A DNA stretch of 64,000 nucleotides, taken from Actinomycetes bacterium (lineage in GTDB: Bacteria > Actinomycetota > Actinomycetes > Actinomycetales > Dermatophilaceae). Positions 18,144 to 27,666 of the stretch are shown here, in pieces (positions within the stretch are counted from its first letter, which is position 1; every line of letters starts with the position of its first letter). The stretch spans positions 186,001-250,000 of the forward strand of contig JAEZWF010000012.1 of NCBI GenBank assembly GCA_023420415.1, written 5' to 3'. The notes below the pieces were generated by a model that was not told the DNA's origin, made no database searches, and saw only the letters and a list, made by a program, of their open reading frames with translations. Position numbers and translations under genes: made by a program.

Positions 18144-18839
18144 TCAGAGGGTGCGCAGGCTGCGCACGAGCCCGATCGCGTCCTCGGCCACGCCCTTGAC
18201 GCCGGGCAGGCGAGTGAGACGAATCAGCTTGTCCACCAAGGGAACTGAGCGGCGCACGAGGGTGCGGGCGCGGACGTTGTCGTCGCTGCGGTCGTAGACC
18301 CAGAACAGCACGACACCCATCTGGTAGAGCCACAGCAGCTCGGGCAGCTCGCCGCGGATGGCGGCTGGCACCTTGAGGTCGGAGCCGTCGACGACCCGGC
18401 GGTAGAGGGTGATGCTCTGCTCGCGCGCGGGCGCGGACTCCTCGCTGAACGGCGACAGCGGGCTCGTCGGCTCGGCCGCGACCTTGAAGAACTTGCCCGC
18501 GAAGTCGCGCATCGGCGCAGCCACGTCGATCCAGCACTCGAGGGTGATGCGCAGCCGGTCGGCGAAGGCGGTGGTGTCGCCGAGGGCTGCGTCGACGGCG
18601 GCGGCGTGGTCGCGTTGCACGGTGTCGTAGAAGGCCTGGACGAGGTGTTCCTTGGACGCGAAGTAGTAGTAGGCGTTGCCGAGGGACACCCCGGCGCGCT
18701 CAGCCACCGCGCGCATCGTCGTCTTGTCGTAGCCGCGCTCCATGAAGAGCTCCTGGGCGGCGGTGGCGATGGCGGTGCGGGTCGCCTCGCCCTTCTCGGA
18801 GCGGGTCGACTCAGGCGGGGTGGGCGCAGCCTTGGTCAC
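18144..18839 (-). CDS. TetR-family transcriptional regulator
   Basis: 231 residues from the GTG at 18839; a GTG at 18857 is in frame but would overlap the preceding gene by 47 bases instead of 29. The N-terminal helix-turn-helix is TAIATAAQELFMERGYDKTTMRAVAERAGVSLGNAYYYFASKEHL. The C-terminal ligand domain is variable and has AEPTSPLSPFSEESAPAREQ. It is the last gene of a five-gene overlapping operon whose upstream region holds two 14-bp palindromes, so it likely represses its own operon. Confidence 0.88.
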   Translation of the reverse strand: MTKAAPTPPESTRSEKGEATRTAIATAAQELFMERGYDKTTMRAVAERAGVSLGNAYYYFASKEHLVQAFYDTVQRDHAAAVDAALGDTTAFADRLRITLECWIDVAAPMRDFAGKFFKVAAEPTSPLSPFSEESAPAREQSITLYRRVVDGSDLKVPAAIRGELPELLWLYQMGVVLFWVYDRSDDNVRARTLVRRSVPLVDKLIRLTRLPGVKGVAEDAIGLVRSLRTL

Positions 18840-19224
18840 ACTGGCCAATGTAGTCACCGCCTCTCGGCGCGGTGTCCGCGGACGCGAGGGCCTCGCGCAG
18901 GCCCGCCGCGGCATACGCCATCGCCCGGGCGACCGGGAGACCGGCCGGGGTGGCAAGGCGTTCGGCGAGGGCCCGGTGGCTGGCGGTCGCCCAGAGGGTG
19001 ACGACCCACGCGTGCGGCCCGGTCCAGACCTCGCCGGTGTCGCTCACGACCGTGACCTCGCGCAGGGTGGCGTCGTGGTCGAGTCCCGGCAGGAGCCGGT
19101 ATGCCGCGGGCGAGCCGGCCGCGACCGTGGTCACCGGGACCAGCAGGGGCTGGTCGACGAGCCACTCACGAAAGCGGGTGCACACCGGACAGCCGGCGTC
19201 GTAGAGGACGTAGAGCCGGTTCAT
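18811..19224 (-). CDS. DCC-family thiol-disulfide oxidoreductase-like protein
   Basis: 137 residues from the ATG at 19224: NRLYVLYDAGCPVCTRFREWL, with the family DxxCPxC motif (Cys12, Cys15). The family is related to thioredoxin-fold proteins and its substrates are mostly unknown. The start overlaps the stop of the membrane protein before it by four bases, and the end overlaps the start of the TetR gene, so it is part of the operon and probably acts with the membrane proteins. Confidence 0.8.
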   Translation of the reverse strand: MNRLYVLYDAGCPVCTRFREWLVDQPLLVPVTTVAAGSPAAYRLLPGLDHDATLREVTVVSDTGEVWTGPHAWVVTLWATASHRALAERLATPAGLPVARAMAYAAAGLREALASADTAPRGGDYIGQCDQGCAHPA

Positions 19225-19526
19225 CGGTATCGAGGTTCTGGGCTGGTCAGCGTCCACGCGAGCACGAGGACGAGTGGAACCGCCGGTAGGCCCATGCCGG
19301 GGGCCACCAGGGCGAGCCATGCGACCGGCAGGGCGAGCAGTCCCACGACGACCGCGGCCGCGAGGATGGCCCGGCGTGCCACCAGTGCGGCGACGGCGAC
19401 CGTGATGGCGAGCAGCATCCACGCAAAGGGCAGGACGCCAAACTCTTGCCAGGCCACGGCGCAGGCGCCCCACGCGGCACAACCGGCGGCCGCTAGGACG
19501 AACCACAGCTTCGTCGTGGCAGTCAT
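19221..19526 (-). CDS. Small integral membrane protein
   Basis: 101 residues with three or four hydrophobic segments (LWFVLAAAGCAAWGACAVAW, VLPFAWMLLAITVAVAALVA, ILAAAVVVGLLALPVAWLAL, GLPAVPLVLVLAWTL). No family recognised. Both ends overlap neighbours by four bases, so translation is coupled through the operon. Confidence 0.7.
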   Translation of the reverse strand: MTATTKLWFVLAAAGCAAWGACAVAWQEFGVLPFAWMLLAITVAVAALVARRAILAAAVVVGLLALPVAWLALVAPGMGLPAVPLVLVLAWTLTSPEPRYR

Positions 19527-19936
19527 GTCGTCCCTGTCTGCATGGAGGGGTGGGTTGGCGTGAGCGCGGTGGCGATCACCAGCGCCAGCGTGACAGGAGC
19601 CACGAAGATGCCGATGGTGAGCATGCCCAGCAGCGTCAGGGCGGCGGTCACTGCAACGGGAGCCCATGCTGCCCACTCGGCCCACCGGTGGCGCGCGGCC
19701 AGCGCGAGCAGGACCGCGGACACGGCGGTGGCCACGAGCGGAATCGCCACGGGGACAAGGGCTCCCGTCCCGTTCTGGCCGATGAGGGTGTCGGTCGTGG
19801 CGGTCTCGGTGGTGCGGCCCGCGTCGTCGGTGGTCATGGTCACGCCGCGGTAGACAGGCACCGTGCAGGCGCCCACGACGAGAAGCGTGGACCACACCGC
19901 TGCCGCCGAGAGCAGCACGCGCTGGGCCCGGCTCAT
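19523..19936 (-). CDS. Small integral membrane protein
   Basis: 137 residues: a hydrophobic N-terminus (RVLLSAAAVWSTLLVVGACTV), an extracytoplasmic loop (about 28-58, TTDDAGRTTETATTDTLIGQ), then three hydrophobic segments. No family recognised. It overlaps the genes on either side by four bases. Confidence 0.7.
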   Translation of the reverse strand: MSRAQRVLLSAAAVWSTLLVVGACTVPVYRGVTMTTDDAGRTTETATTDTLIGQNGTGALVPVAIPLVATAVSAVLLALAARHRWAEWAAWAPVAVTAALTLLGMLTIGIFVAPVTLALVIATALTPTHPSMQTGTT

Positions 19937-20361
19937 GCTGTCGGCGGCTGCGGGAACGGCTGGGGCGGGACCGGCGCGGTGAACTGCGGTGCCACCGGGG
20001 GAGTGCGCAGGGTGTCGATGGTGTGACGCCGGCGGATGCGGGTGAAGACCCACACGTTGGTGAGGTGGATGACCCCGAGGGCCAGCAGCACGACGCCGAG
20101 CTTGACGCTGAGCGTCTCGACGAGCTGGCGGCTGGTCGAGACCGTGTCGCCGACGCGCAGGTAGAGCGCGACGAAGCCGATGTTGAGCAGGTAGAACCCG
20201 ACCACGAGCAGCCGGTTGACCGCCCCGGCGAGCTCGTCCTTGCCCTCGAAGACGTCGACGAGGAAGACCTTGCCGTTGCCCGAGAGGGTGCGCGCGACCC
20301 AGATCGTGAGCGGGACGGCGATGGCCAGGTAGGTGAGGTAGGTGACGACGGTGAGATCCAC
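19933..20361 (-). CDS. Integral membrane protein, first gene of a TetR-controlled operon
   Basis: 142 residues from the GTG at 20361, preceded by an AGGAG ribosome site six bases upstream. Three membrane segments are visible (YLTYLAIAVPLTIWVA, LLVVGFYLLNIGFVALYL, LGVVLLALGVIHLTNVWVF) and a Pro-rich tail follows. No function is known to me. One of the two palindromic operators lies 15 bases before its start. Confidence 0.75.
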   Translation of the reverse strand: MDLTVVTYLTYLAIAVPLTIWVARTLSGNGKVFLVDVFEGKDELAGAVNRLLVVGFYLLNIGFVALYLRVGDTVSTSRQLVETLSVKLGVVLLALGVIHLTNVWVFTRIRRRHTIDTLRTPPVAPQFTAPVPPQPFPQPPTA

Positions 20362-20375
20362 GGCATACTCCTGAT

Positions 20376-20389
20376 TTGAACGTGTTCAA
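20376..20389. promoter_or_regulatory. Palindromic operator 1, probable TetR site
   Basis: TTGAACGTGTTCAA, a perfect 14-bp palindrome, located between the promoter and the ribosome site of the operon starting at 20361. A nearly identical palindrome lies at 20419. Confidence 0.7.
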
Positions 20390-20402
20390 CTCTGTGGGCA
20401 CG

Positions 20403-20432
20403 ACGATAGCCGGAAGAGTTGAACATGTTCAA
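20403..20432 (-). promoter_or_regulatory. Candidate promoter of the TetR operon, overlapping operator 2
   Basis: Reading the minus strand: TTGAAC at 20432-20427 as -35, 18 bases, and TATCGT at 20408-20403 as -10. The -35 forms the first half of the second palindrome, so repressor binding would block polymerase. Confidence 0.45.
20419..20432. promoter_or_regulatory. Palindromic operator 2, probable TetR site
   Basis: TTGAACATGTTCAA, a perfect 14-bp palindrome, differing from operator 1 by one base in the centre. The centres are 43 bp apart, close to four helical turns, so dimers would sit on the same face of the DNA. It ends six bases short of the stop codon of the YbaK gene. Confidence 0.7.
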
Positions 20433-20437
20433 GTGGG

Positions 20438-20971
20438 TCAGCGCGGGAGGGTCAGCGCAAGGGTCTGCGCGGTCGGCAGCGCGGCCAGCTCGGCCGCGGC
20501 GACGAGCAGCTTGCTCGCACGGATGCCGCTGCCGACGACGACCGGACCGGCCGCTACCACGGCGTCGTCGACGAGCACGGGCCAGTCGGCGGGGAGCCCG
20601 ACGGGGGTGATGCCGCCGTACTCCATGCCCGTGAGGGCGACCGCCTCGTCCATCGTCGCGAAGCTGATCTTGCGCACGTCGAGGTGTCTGCGGACGACGC
20701 CGTTGATGTCGGCCCGGTCGGTCGCGAGCACCAGTACCGCGGCCCGCCGCACCTCGCCGCCGCGCTTGCCGGCGACGACCACGCAGTTGGCGGAGTGGGC
20801 CGGGTCGCTGTCGTAGGCCTCGCAGAAGGCGGCGGTGTCCGCGAGCGTCGGGTCGATGGTGGCGACCCTCGCGCTCGGCACCTGCCCGAGCGCCGCCGCG
20901 ACCGGCGGTGCGAGCAGGTCGGTATGCCGGTCGGCCGGCTCCCAGGTCAGAGTTCCTTCAGCGGTGGGCAT
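20438..20971 (-). CDS. YbaK/ProX-type aminoacyl-tRNA deacylase
   Basis: 177 residues, a single-domain trans-editing enzyme expected to hydrolyse mischarged tRNA (Cys-tRNA(Pro) or Ala-tRNA(Pro) type). Features: NCVVVAGKRGGEVRRAAVLVLA with the conserved Lys, DVRKISFATMDEAVALTGMEYGGITPVGLP and VVVGSGIRASKLLVAAAELAALP. Its stop lies beside operator 2 of the downstream operon. Which mischarged tRNA it edits cannot be told. Confidence 0.88.
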   Translation of the reverse strand: MPTAEGTLTWEPADRHTDLLAPPVAAALGQVPSARVATIDPTLADTAAFCEAYDSDPAHSANCVVVAGKRGGEVRRAAVLVLATDRADINGVVRRHLDVRKISFATMDEAVALTGMEYGGITPVGLPADWPVLVDDAVVAAGPVVVGSGIRASKLLVAAAELAALPTAQTLALTLPR

Positions 20972-21007
20972 GGCTCGACCGTAGCTCGCCGCCCTCGTGG
21001 CGGACGC

Positions 21008-21976
<969 letters not shown>

Positions 21977-22062
21977 CAGAGAGTCCCGTCGCGTCGGTCG
22001 GTGCTGGGCGCATGGGTTGCGGACATGGCCGAAAGCCTACCGATCAGGCGCGGTCGTGCAGG

Positions 22063-22350
22063 TCAGCGCTGGTCGTCGCCCTCGCCGCCGTCTTCATCGC
22101 GGGCGTCATCGCCGTCGTCATCGCCGTCGTCATCGCCGTCGTCATCGCGGGCGGCGGAACCAGGGTCGTCCATGCTGTTGGGGACCGGCTCGCCCCCCGG
22201 GTTCACCTCGTAGTCGCCCTTGACGTCGTCCCACGCCTCGAGCTTGTCCTCGTCGACGTCGAGCTCGACCTTCTCGGGTGCGTCCGTCGCCTGGTCGTCG
22301 ACGTCCTGGTCCGCGATCTCCCTGGGCACTCCACTGCTCGGCTCACTCAT
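22063..22350 (-). CDS. Small, highly acidic protein with an Asp/Gly tandem-repeat tail
   Basis: 95 residues from the ATG at 22350, chosen because of a GGGAGCAGGT ribosome site. The sequence has no membrane segment and is rich in Asp and Glu: VELDVDEDKLEAWDDVKGDY in the middle, and at the end DDDGDDDGDDDGDD, coded by a 12-bp tandem unit (about 22105-22150) repeated three times. The charge suggests binding of cations or basic proteins, but this is only inference. No family recognised. Confidence 0.6.
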   Translation of the reverse strand: MSEPSSGVPREIADQDVDDQATDAPEKVELDVDEDKLEAWDDVKGDYEVNPGGEPVPNSMDDPGSAARDDDGDDDGDDDGDDARDEDGGEGDDQR

Positions 22351-22421
22351 ACCTGCTCCCTTCGTTGCCTCCATTCCTAGGCGCTGCGCACGCACCGCGC
22401 ACGTCGAGCGGACGCATTGGT

Positions 22422-22457
22422 GAGGTATGCCGCGTGGCCGGCCCCGCGGCATACCTC
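22422..22457. repeat. Inverted pair of the TATGCCG word between divergent genes
   Basis: A perfect 13-bp stem (22422-22434 with 22445-22457) and a ten-base spacer. Arms read GAGGTATGCCGCG and CGCGGCATACCTC. Genes on both sides are transcribed away from it, so it does not terminate either neighbour. Confidence 0.8.
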
Positions 22458-22460
22458 CGT

Positions 22461-22466
22461 TAGACT
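22461..22466 (+). promoter_or_regulatory. Candidate -10 of the ahcY promoter
   Basis: TAGACT (TANNNT type). The start of transcription would fall at about 22471-22475, leaving a leader of roughly 90 bases before the ATG of ahcY. The -35 position would lie in the inverted repeat and has no consensus. Confidence 0.4.
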
Positions 22467-22468
22467 GG

Positions 22469-22532
22469 GGGACCGCCGGCGCGGGAGATGCCCCGCACTG
22501 AAGTGACGCCCAGATGGGCTGCGCCGGGTCCC
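22469..22532 (+). ncRNA. Structured leader of ahcY, candidate cis-regulatory RNA
   Basis: GGGACC (22469-22474) can pair with GGTCCC (22527-22532), and after a two-base bulge CGGCGC (22477-22482) pairs with GCGCCG (22521-22526), making a 12-bp closing stem. Inside it are GCGGG/CCCGC (22481-22485 with 22492-22496), CACT/AGTG and GCCC/GGGC hairpins. The first of these shares two bases with the closing stem, so two folds may compete. I could not match it to the known SAH riboswitch pattern. Confidence 0.3.
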
Positions 22533-22561
22533 ACACCATCAAGACTCAACGGAGATTTCGC

Positions 22562-23998
<1,437 letters not shown>

Positions 23999-24039
23999 GT
24001 CACCCCGGGGCTCGTCCCCGACTCACGGCACCACGTTTG

Positions 24040-24078
24040 GGTATGCCGCCCGCGCACCTCGTGCGCGGGCGGCATACC
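24040..24078. terminator. Hairpin downstream of ahcY built from the TATGCCG repeat
   Basis: A perfect 18-bp stem (24040-24057 with 24061-24078) with a three-base loop. The arms begin GGTATGCCGCCCGCG and end CGGCATACC. Lying between convergent genes, it can terminate both. Confidence 0.8.
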
Positions 24079-24089
24079 TGTGTCTGTGG

Positions 24090-25352
24090 TCAGGGGTGGG
24101 CCTGGAGCAGCGGGGACTGGTGAACCGTGAACACCGTCAGGACCCACCAGGCCTGCGCGGCCACACCGAGCAGGCTCACGATCCCCACGGGCAGGAGTAG
24201 TGCAGTGCGGGTCGACCGACTCGGTGCCGGGTCGCGCAGTAACGGCCAGAAGGGAACCACACACAGCATCAAGTACCGCAAGATGCTTGGGCTGGGCGCT
24301 GTCATGGTGAGGATGTAGGCCAGGTAGGCCAAGGCCCAGGTTGTGAGGACGAGGCCGAAGGTGCGGCGTTGGAGCCAGATGGCCGCGACCATGACGCCGA
24401 GGGCCACGAGGAAGCCAGCCTGAGGGAGAGGCTGCCACGTCATGGCCGACGCGAACCAGCCTCCGAATGCCGGAAGGTCGCGGCGAGCGGGCCACGCGTC
24501 CTGGGTTCGAAGGTAGGCATCTGGAACCCCGGTGACGACTCCGGCGATCATCGGCCAGGCCATCGACAACCCCAGCATGACCACGCCGACAACAACCCCA
24601 CGAGCAAGTGGCCGCCACCACGAGACCGACGTGTCCCTGGTTGCCGCTGCACGAACGGCCACAGTGACGATCAGGACAACGGCCATGGCCGGCAGCACGC
24701 CGCGCGTGAGGGACAACGCGGTCGCGGGTGCCAGGGAGACCCAATATCGGCCCGTGGCAATGGCCCAGAGAGTCAGCACCACGAGCAGGAGGGCCAAAGC
24801 CTCGGTGTAGGCCACCTGAAGCGCCGGAGCTGCCACGAAGGAGCAGAGGAGCGTGACCGCCACTCGGGCATTGAAGACGCTCGTCCGCGCTACGAGTATT
24901 CGGTACAGCGCGCACACGGCGATGGCTCCGACCAGGATGTTCAGCGCGACCGCCGCCCATCCGAAACTCATCCCCGTGCCTGCCATCACTGCCCGGCACA
25001 GCAGGGGAAACAGCGGGAAGAAGGCCCACTCGTTCTGCAGCACAGCTCCATCGGCGGTCGGCAACGCGTTGGGGTAACCGTGAAGTGCGATCGACTGGTA
25101 CCACTGTCCATCCCAATTGGCGACGACCTCCGAAAAGGGAGGGGAAGCGGCCGTCAGGTCTTCCGCGTGGTACCCACTGCTGGCCGAAATCTGCGCCTGG
25201 CGTGCGGCTCCGTAGAGCAGGACCGCTGCGCCCACGGCGCGTGACACGAAGTAGACGAGTAGCGGGTAGCCAGCCCACGCCAGCCTGCTCTTCCACGCCA
25301 ACGACTGTCGGTGGGCCGTCGACAGGCGAAGGCCGGCGGCTGCGGTGCTCAA
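24090..25352 (-). CDS. PIG-V-like mannosyltransferase, GT-C type membrane protein
   Basis: About 420 residues from a TTG at 25352, which overlaps the stop of the upstream gene (TTGA). There is no other start nearby; the reading frame goes further upstream but that part is out of context. Membrane segments cover the protein. The motif NWDGQWYQSIALHGYP near the N-terminus and EWAFFPLFPLL after it are typical of the PIG-V (GPI mannosyltransferase 2) relatives in bacteria, which use polyprenyl-phosphate sugar. Base composition looks less G+C-rich than its surroundings, and it contains no TATGCCG word, which sets it apart from the neighbouring genes. Confidence 0.7.
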   Translation of the reverse strand: MSTAAAGLRLSTAHRQSLAWKSRLAWAGYPLLVYFVSRAVGAAVLLYGAARQAQISASSGYHAEDLTAASPPFSEVVANWDGQWYQSIALHGYPNALPTADGAVLQNEWAFFPLFPLLCRAVMAGTGMSFGWAAVALNILVGAIAVCALYRILVARTSVFNARVAVTLLCSFVAAPALQVAYTEALALLLVVLTLWAIATGRYWVSLAPATALSLTRGVLPAMAVVLIVTVAVRAAATRDTSVSWWRPLARGVVVGVVMLGLSMAWPMIAGVVTGVPDAYLRTQDAWPARRDLPAFGGWFASAMTWQPLPQAGFLVALGVMVAAIWLQRRTFGLVLTTWALAYLAYILTMTAPSPSILRYLMLCVVPFWPLLRDPAPSRSTRTALLLPVGIVSLLGVAAQAWWVLTVFTVHQSPLLQAHP

Positions 25353-26806
25353 CGCGGCACCAAGAGGGTGTAGCCGGCAGATGAGGCAACGGGTCGCCAG
25401 TGGAGCACATCCCGCACGGTGCCGAACGAGGCGTCGGAGCTGCTGACCAGGGCGGCCGAGCAACCCATCCGCGTCGGGTACTGGTAGGTGCCGGGCAGGC
25501 CGTTGGTCCAGTCGACGTGGGCCTTCACATAGGCGCTCCCAAACACCTCCGCTCTGGGGTCGATCAACGGTTGCAGCTGCGGATGTGCGAACAGCAGCCA
25601 CCCGCCAAGGCCGTAGTCGTTACAGATCACGGTGCCTCGAGGAAGAGCCGCAAGTTCGTCGTCCAGAGCTGTGGGGACGTCGGCCGGTCTGGCAGCCACG
25701 GTCCCTGCCAGGGCGGTGGCGGCCACGAGTACGGCGATGGGTGCCGCGCCGAGCACTCGGCGTTCCCGGGTCGTGGGTGCCTCCCGACGCAGGCCGATCT
25801 GGGCCGTCAGCGCAGTCGCGCACAGGGGAGCCAGGATGGCAGCTGCCAGGGGCACAGTGCGGGCATAGGCAACGCCAAGGCTGACGGCCAGGGCGAACGG
25901 CGCAAGATGCGCCCACCGCGTGGCTGAGCTCCGTCGCGCCCAGCCGAGGACAACCACACCGGCCAGTACCAACAGACACACACCCGTCGGGGCGAGCAGG
26001 TCGGGGCGCTGCCACTCCTGGATGTAGGACTTGATGGCGTTGACCGCAAATGGCGCCTTCACCAGCCCCGGACCGAGGGGCGTGAGCAGGGTGACGACCA
26101 GCTGTGCTGCCAACAGCCCAGCAAGGGATCGCAGCTGGCGCAGTGGCACCTTCTCGATGAGTAGTCCGCCGAGCACCGAGGCGCCGACGGCGAGTCCGAT
26201 GAACCAGAAGCCGTGGCTGTTGGCCCACAGCCAGGACAGGGGGACCAGCCACCATCGAGGCCGCAGGTCCTCGGCGCTGGCGAGCCAGGCACTGACGTAG
26301 ACGACCGTAAGGAGGATGGACACGAGCTGGGGTCGTGCTGAGATGCTCCCGGTCATGGCGAGAAACGCGACGGTGGTGACCAGGGCCGCGACCAGGGCAG
26401 GTGCACGGTGCCTGGCGCTGCGGTAGAGGGCCATCAGAATTCCGGCCGACAGGATCGGAACCGACCAAGCCACGGCCGGCAGCCCACCCGCCTTGTACAG
26501 CAGGTACATGACGAGGTCGGGCATCCACTGATGGAGGACGAACGGCTCGGTGGCGCGCGGGTTGAACGGGTCCGCCCCGGCGAAGGTCCAGCTCTGGAGC
26601 ACATATCTGCCGGTCACGATGTGCCACCAGGTGTCGGGGTCGCGCACCGCCGTCAGCTGGCGCATGGCGAACAGGAACACCACCAGGGCGGGGCCGACAT
26701 CCCGAACCCACCCCATCAGCCGAGAGGGCGACGCATTCCGGTGTGTGACAGTCGACGACGCCGCGGGGGCCACAGCCGACCCGGGGGCTCGCAGATCCGT
26801 ACTCAC
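25349..26806 (-). CDS. Polytopic membrane protein, GT-C-like, function unknown
   Basis: 485 residues from the GTG at 26806; the reading frame continues upstream without a better start. It has about ten membrane segments. The sequence DPDTWWHIVTGRYVLQSWTFAGADPFNPRA and HQWMPDLVMYLLYKAGGLP is like a widespread bacterial membrane family with a D-x-D-x-WW-H loop that I believe is GT-C-like but uncharacterised. The C-terminal part faces outward: TVICNDYGLGGWLLFAHPQLQPLIDPRAEVF. It is coupled to the PIG-V-like gene and transcribed away from mtrA. It has no TATGCCG word. Confidence 0.65.
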   Translation of the reverse strand: MSTDLRAPGSAVAPAASSTVTHRNASPSRLMGWVRDVGPALVVFLFAMRQLTAVRDPDTWWHIVTGRYVLQSWTFAGADPFNPRATEPFVLHQWMPDLVMYLLYKAGGLPAVAWSVPILSAGILMALYRSARHRAPALVAALVTTVAFLAMTGSISARPQLVSILLTVVYVSAWLASAEDLRPRWWLVPLSWLWANSHGFWFIGLAVGASVLGGLLIEKVPLRQLRSLAGLLAAQLVVTLLTPLGPGLVKAPFAVNAIKSYIQEWQRPDLLAPTGVCLLVLAGVVVLGWARRSSATRWAHLAPFALAVSLGVAYARTVPLAAAILAPLCATALTAQIGLRREAPTTRERRVLGAAPIAVLVAATALAGTVAARPADVPTALDDELAALPRGTVICNDYGLGGWLLFAHPQLQPLIDPRAEVFGSAYVKAHVDWTNGLPGTYQYPTRMGCSAALVSSSDASFGTVRDVLHWRPVASSAGYTLLVPR

Positions 26807-26980
26807 GGATCGAATGATGTCGGTGGCACGGGTGCCGGGCCACGATCCCGGCAACGCGTGCCGGTTCGTCGGTGCAACATCACCCGAATGGACGATCGAC
26901 CCGCCGGTCGGCAGACACCCGCGGTGTGAATCGCCTGTGTGATGATTGACGCGCGAGCCGAATCGTCGACAGAAGGGTGA

Positions 26981-27664
26981 GTGCAGGTGAACGGTCGAGT
27001 TCTGGTCGTTGACGACGATCTTGCGCTGGCGGAGATGCTCGGCATCGTCCTGCGCAACGAGGGACTCGACGTCACGCACGTCGCTGACGGTGCCACCGCG
27101 GTCCAGACCTTCCGTGACACACGCCCCGACCTCGTCCTCCTCGATGTCATGCTCCCCGGGCTGGATGGCATGGAGGTATGCCGTCGCATCCGGGCCGAGT
27201 CCGGCGTCCCCATCGTGATGCTCACGGCCCGCACCGACACCGTCGACGTCGTCGTCGGTCTGGAGTCCGGCGCCGATGACTACGTCGTCAAGCCGTTCAA
27301 GCCGCAGGAGCTCATTGCCCGCGTCCGGGCGCGGCTGCGCCGCGGTGACGAACCCGAGCCGGAGCGGCTCGAGATCGGCGACCTCGTGATCGACGTCGCC
27401 GGCCACTCGGTCAAGCGCGACGGCCAGGCGCTGTCGCTCACCCCACTCGAGTTCGACCTGCTCGTCGCGCTCGCACGCAAGCCGTGGCAGGTCTTCACCC
27501 GCGAGGTGCTGCTCGAGCAGGTGTGGGGCTACCGGCACGCCGGTGACACGCGACTGGTCAACGTGCACGTCCAGCGACTCCGCTCCAAGATCGAGCACGA
27601 CCCCGAGCACCCCGAGATCGTCGTGACGGTCCGCGGCGTCGGGTACAAGGCAGGCCCGAGCTAG
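26981..27664 (+). CDS. mtrA: Response regulator MtrA (OmpR family)
   Basis: 227 residues. The receiver has VLVVDDDLALAEMLG, phospho-acceptor Asp55 (DLVLLDVMLPGLDG) and LTARTD with VKPFKPQELIARV; the winged-helix domain has LEFDLLVALARKPWQVFTREVLLEQVWGYRHAGDTRLVNVHVQRLRSKIE split at the usual turns. In actinobacteria MtrA controls cell-wall and division genes with MtrB and LpqB; this order is present here. GTG at 26981 or 26987 are both possible starts. A TATGCCG word in the coding sequence (27175-27183) is in a frame giving Val-Cys-Arg, not the usual Tyr-Ala. Confidence 0.95.
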   Translation: MQVNGRVLVVDDDLALAEMLGIVLRNEGLDVTHVADGATAVQTFRDTRPDLVLLDVMLPGLDGMEVCRRIRAESGVPIVMLTARTDTVDVVVGLESGADDYVVKPFKPQELIARVRARLRRGDEPEPERLEIGDLVIDVAGHSVKRDGQALSLTPLEFDLLVALARKPWQVFTREVLLEQVWGYRHAGDTRLVNVHVQRLRSKIEHDPEHPEIVVTVRGVGYKAGPS

Positions 27665-27666
27665 CC

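Noticed and set aside
22461..22561. A standard SAH riboswitch before ahcY
   Set aside because: I could not find the conserved core segments of that riboswitch as I remember them; only generic stems are present, so I list it as a candidate structured leader instead.
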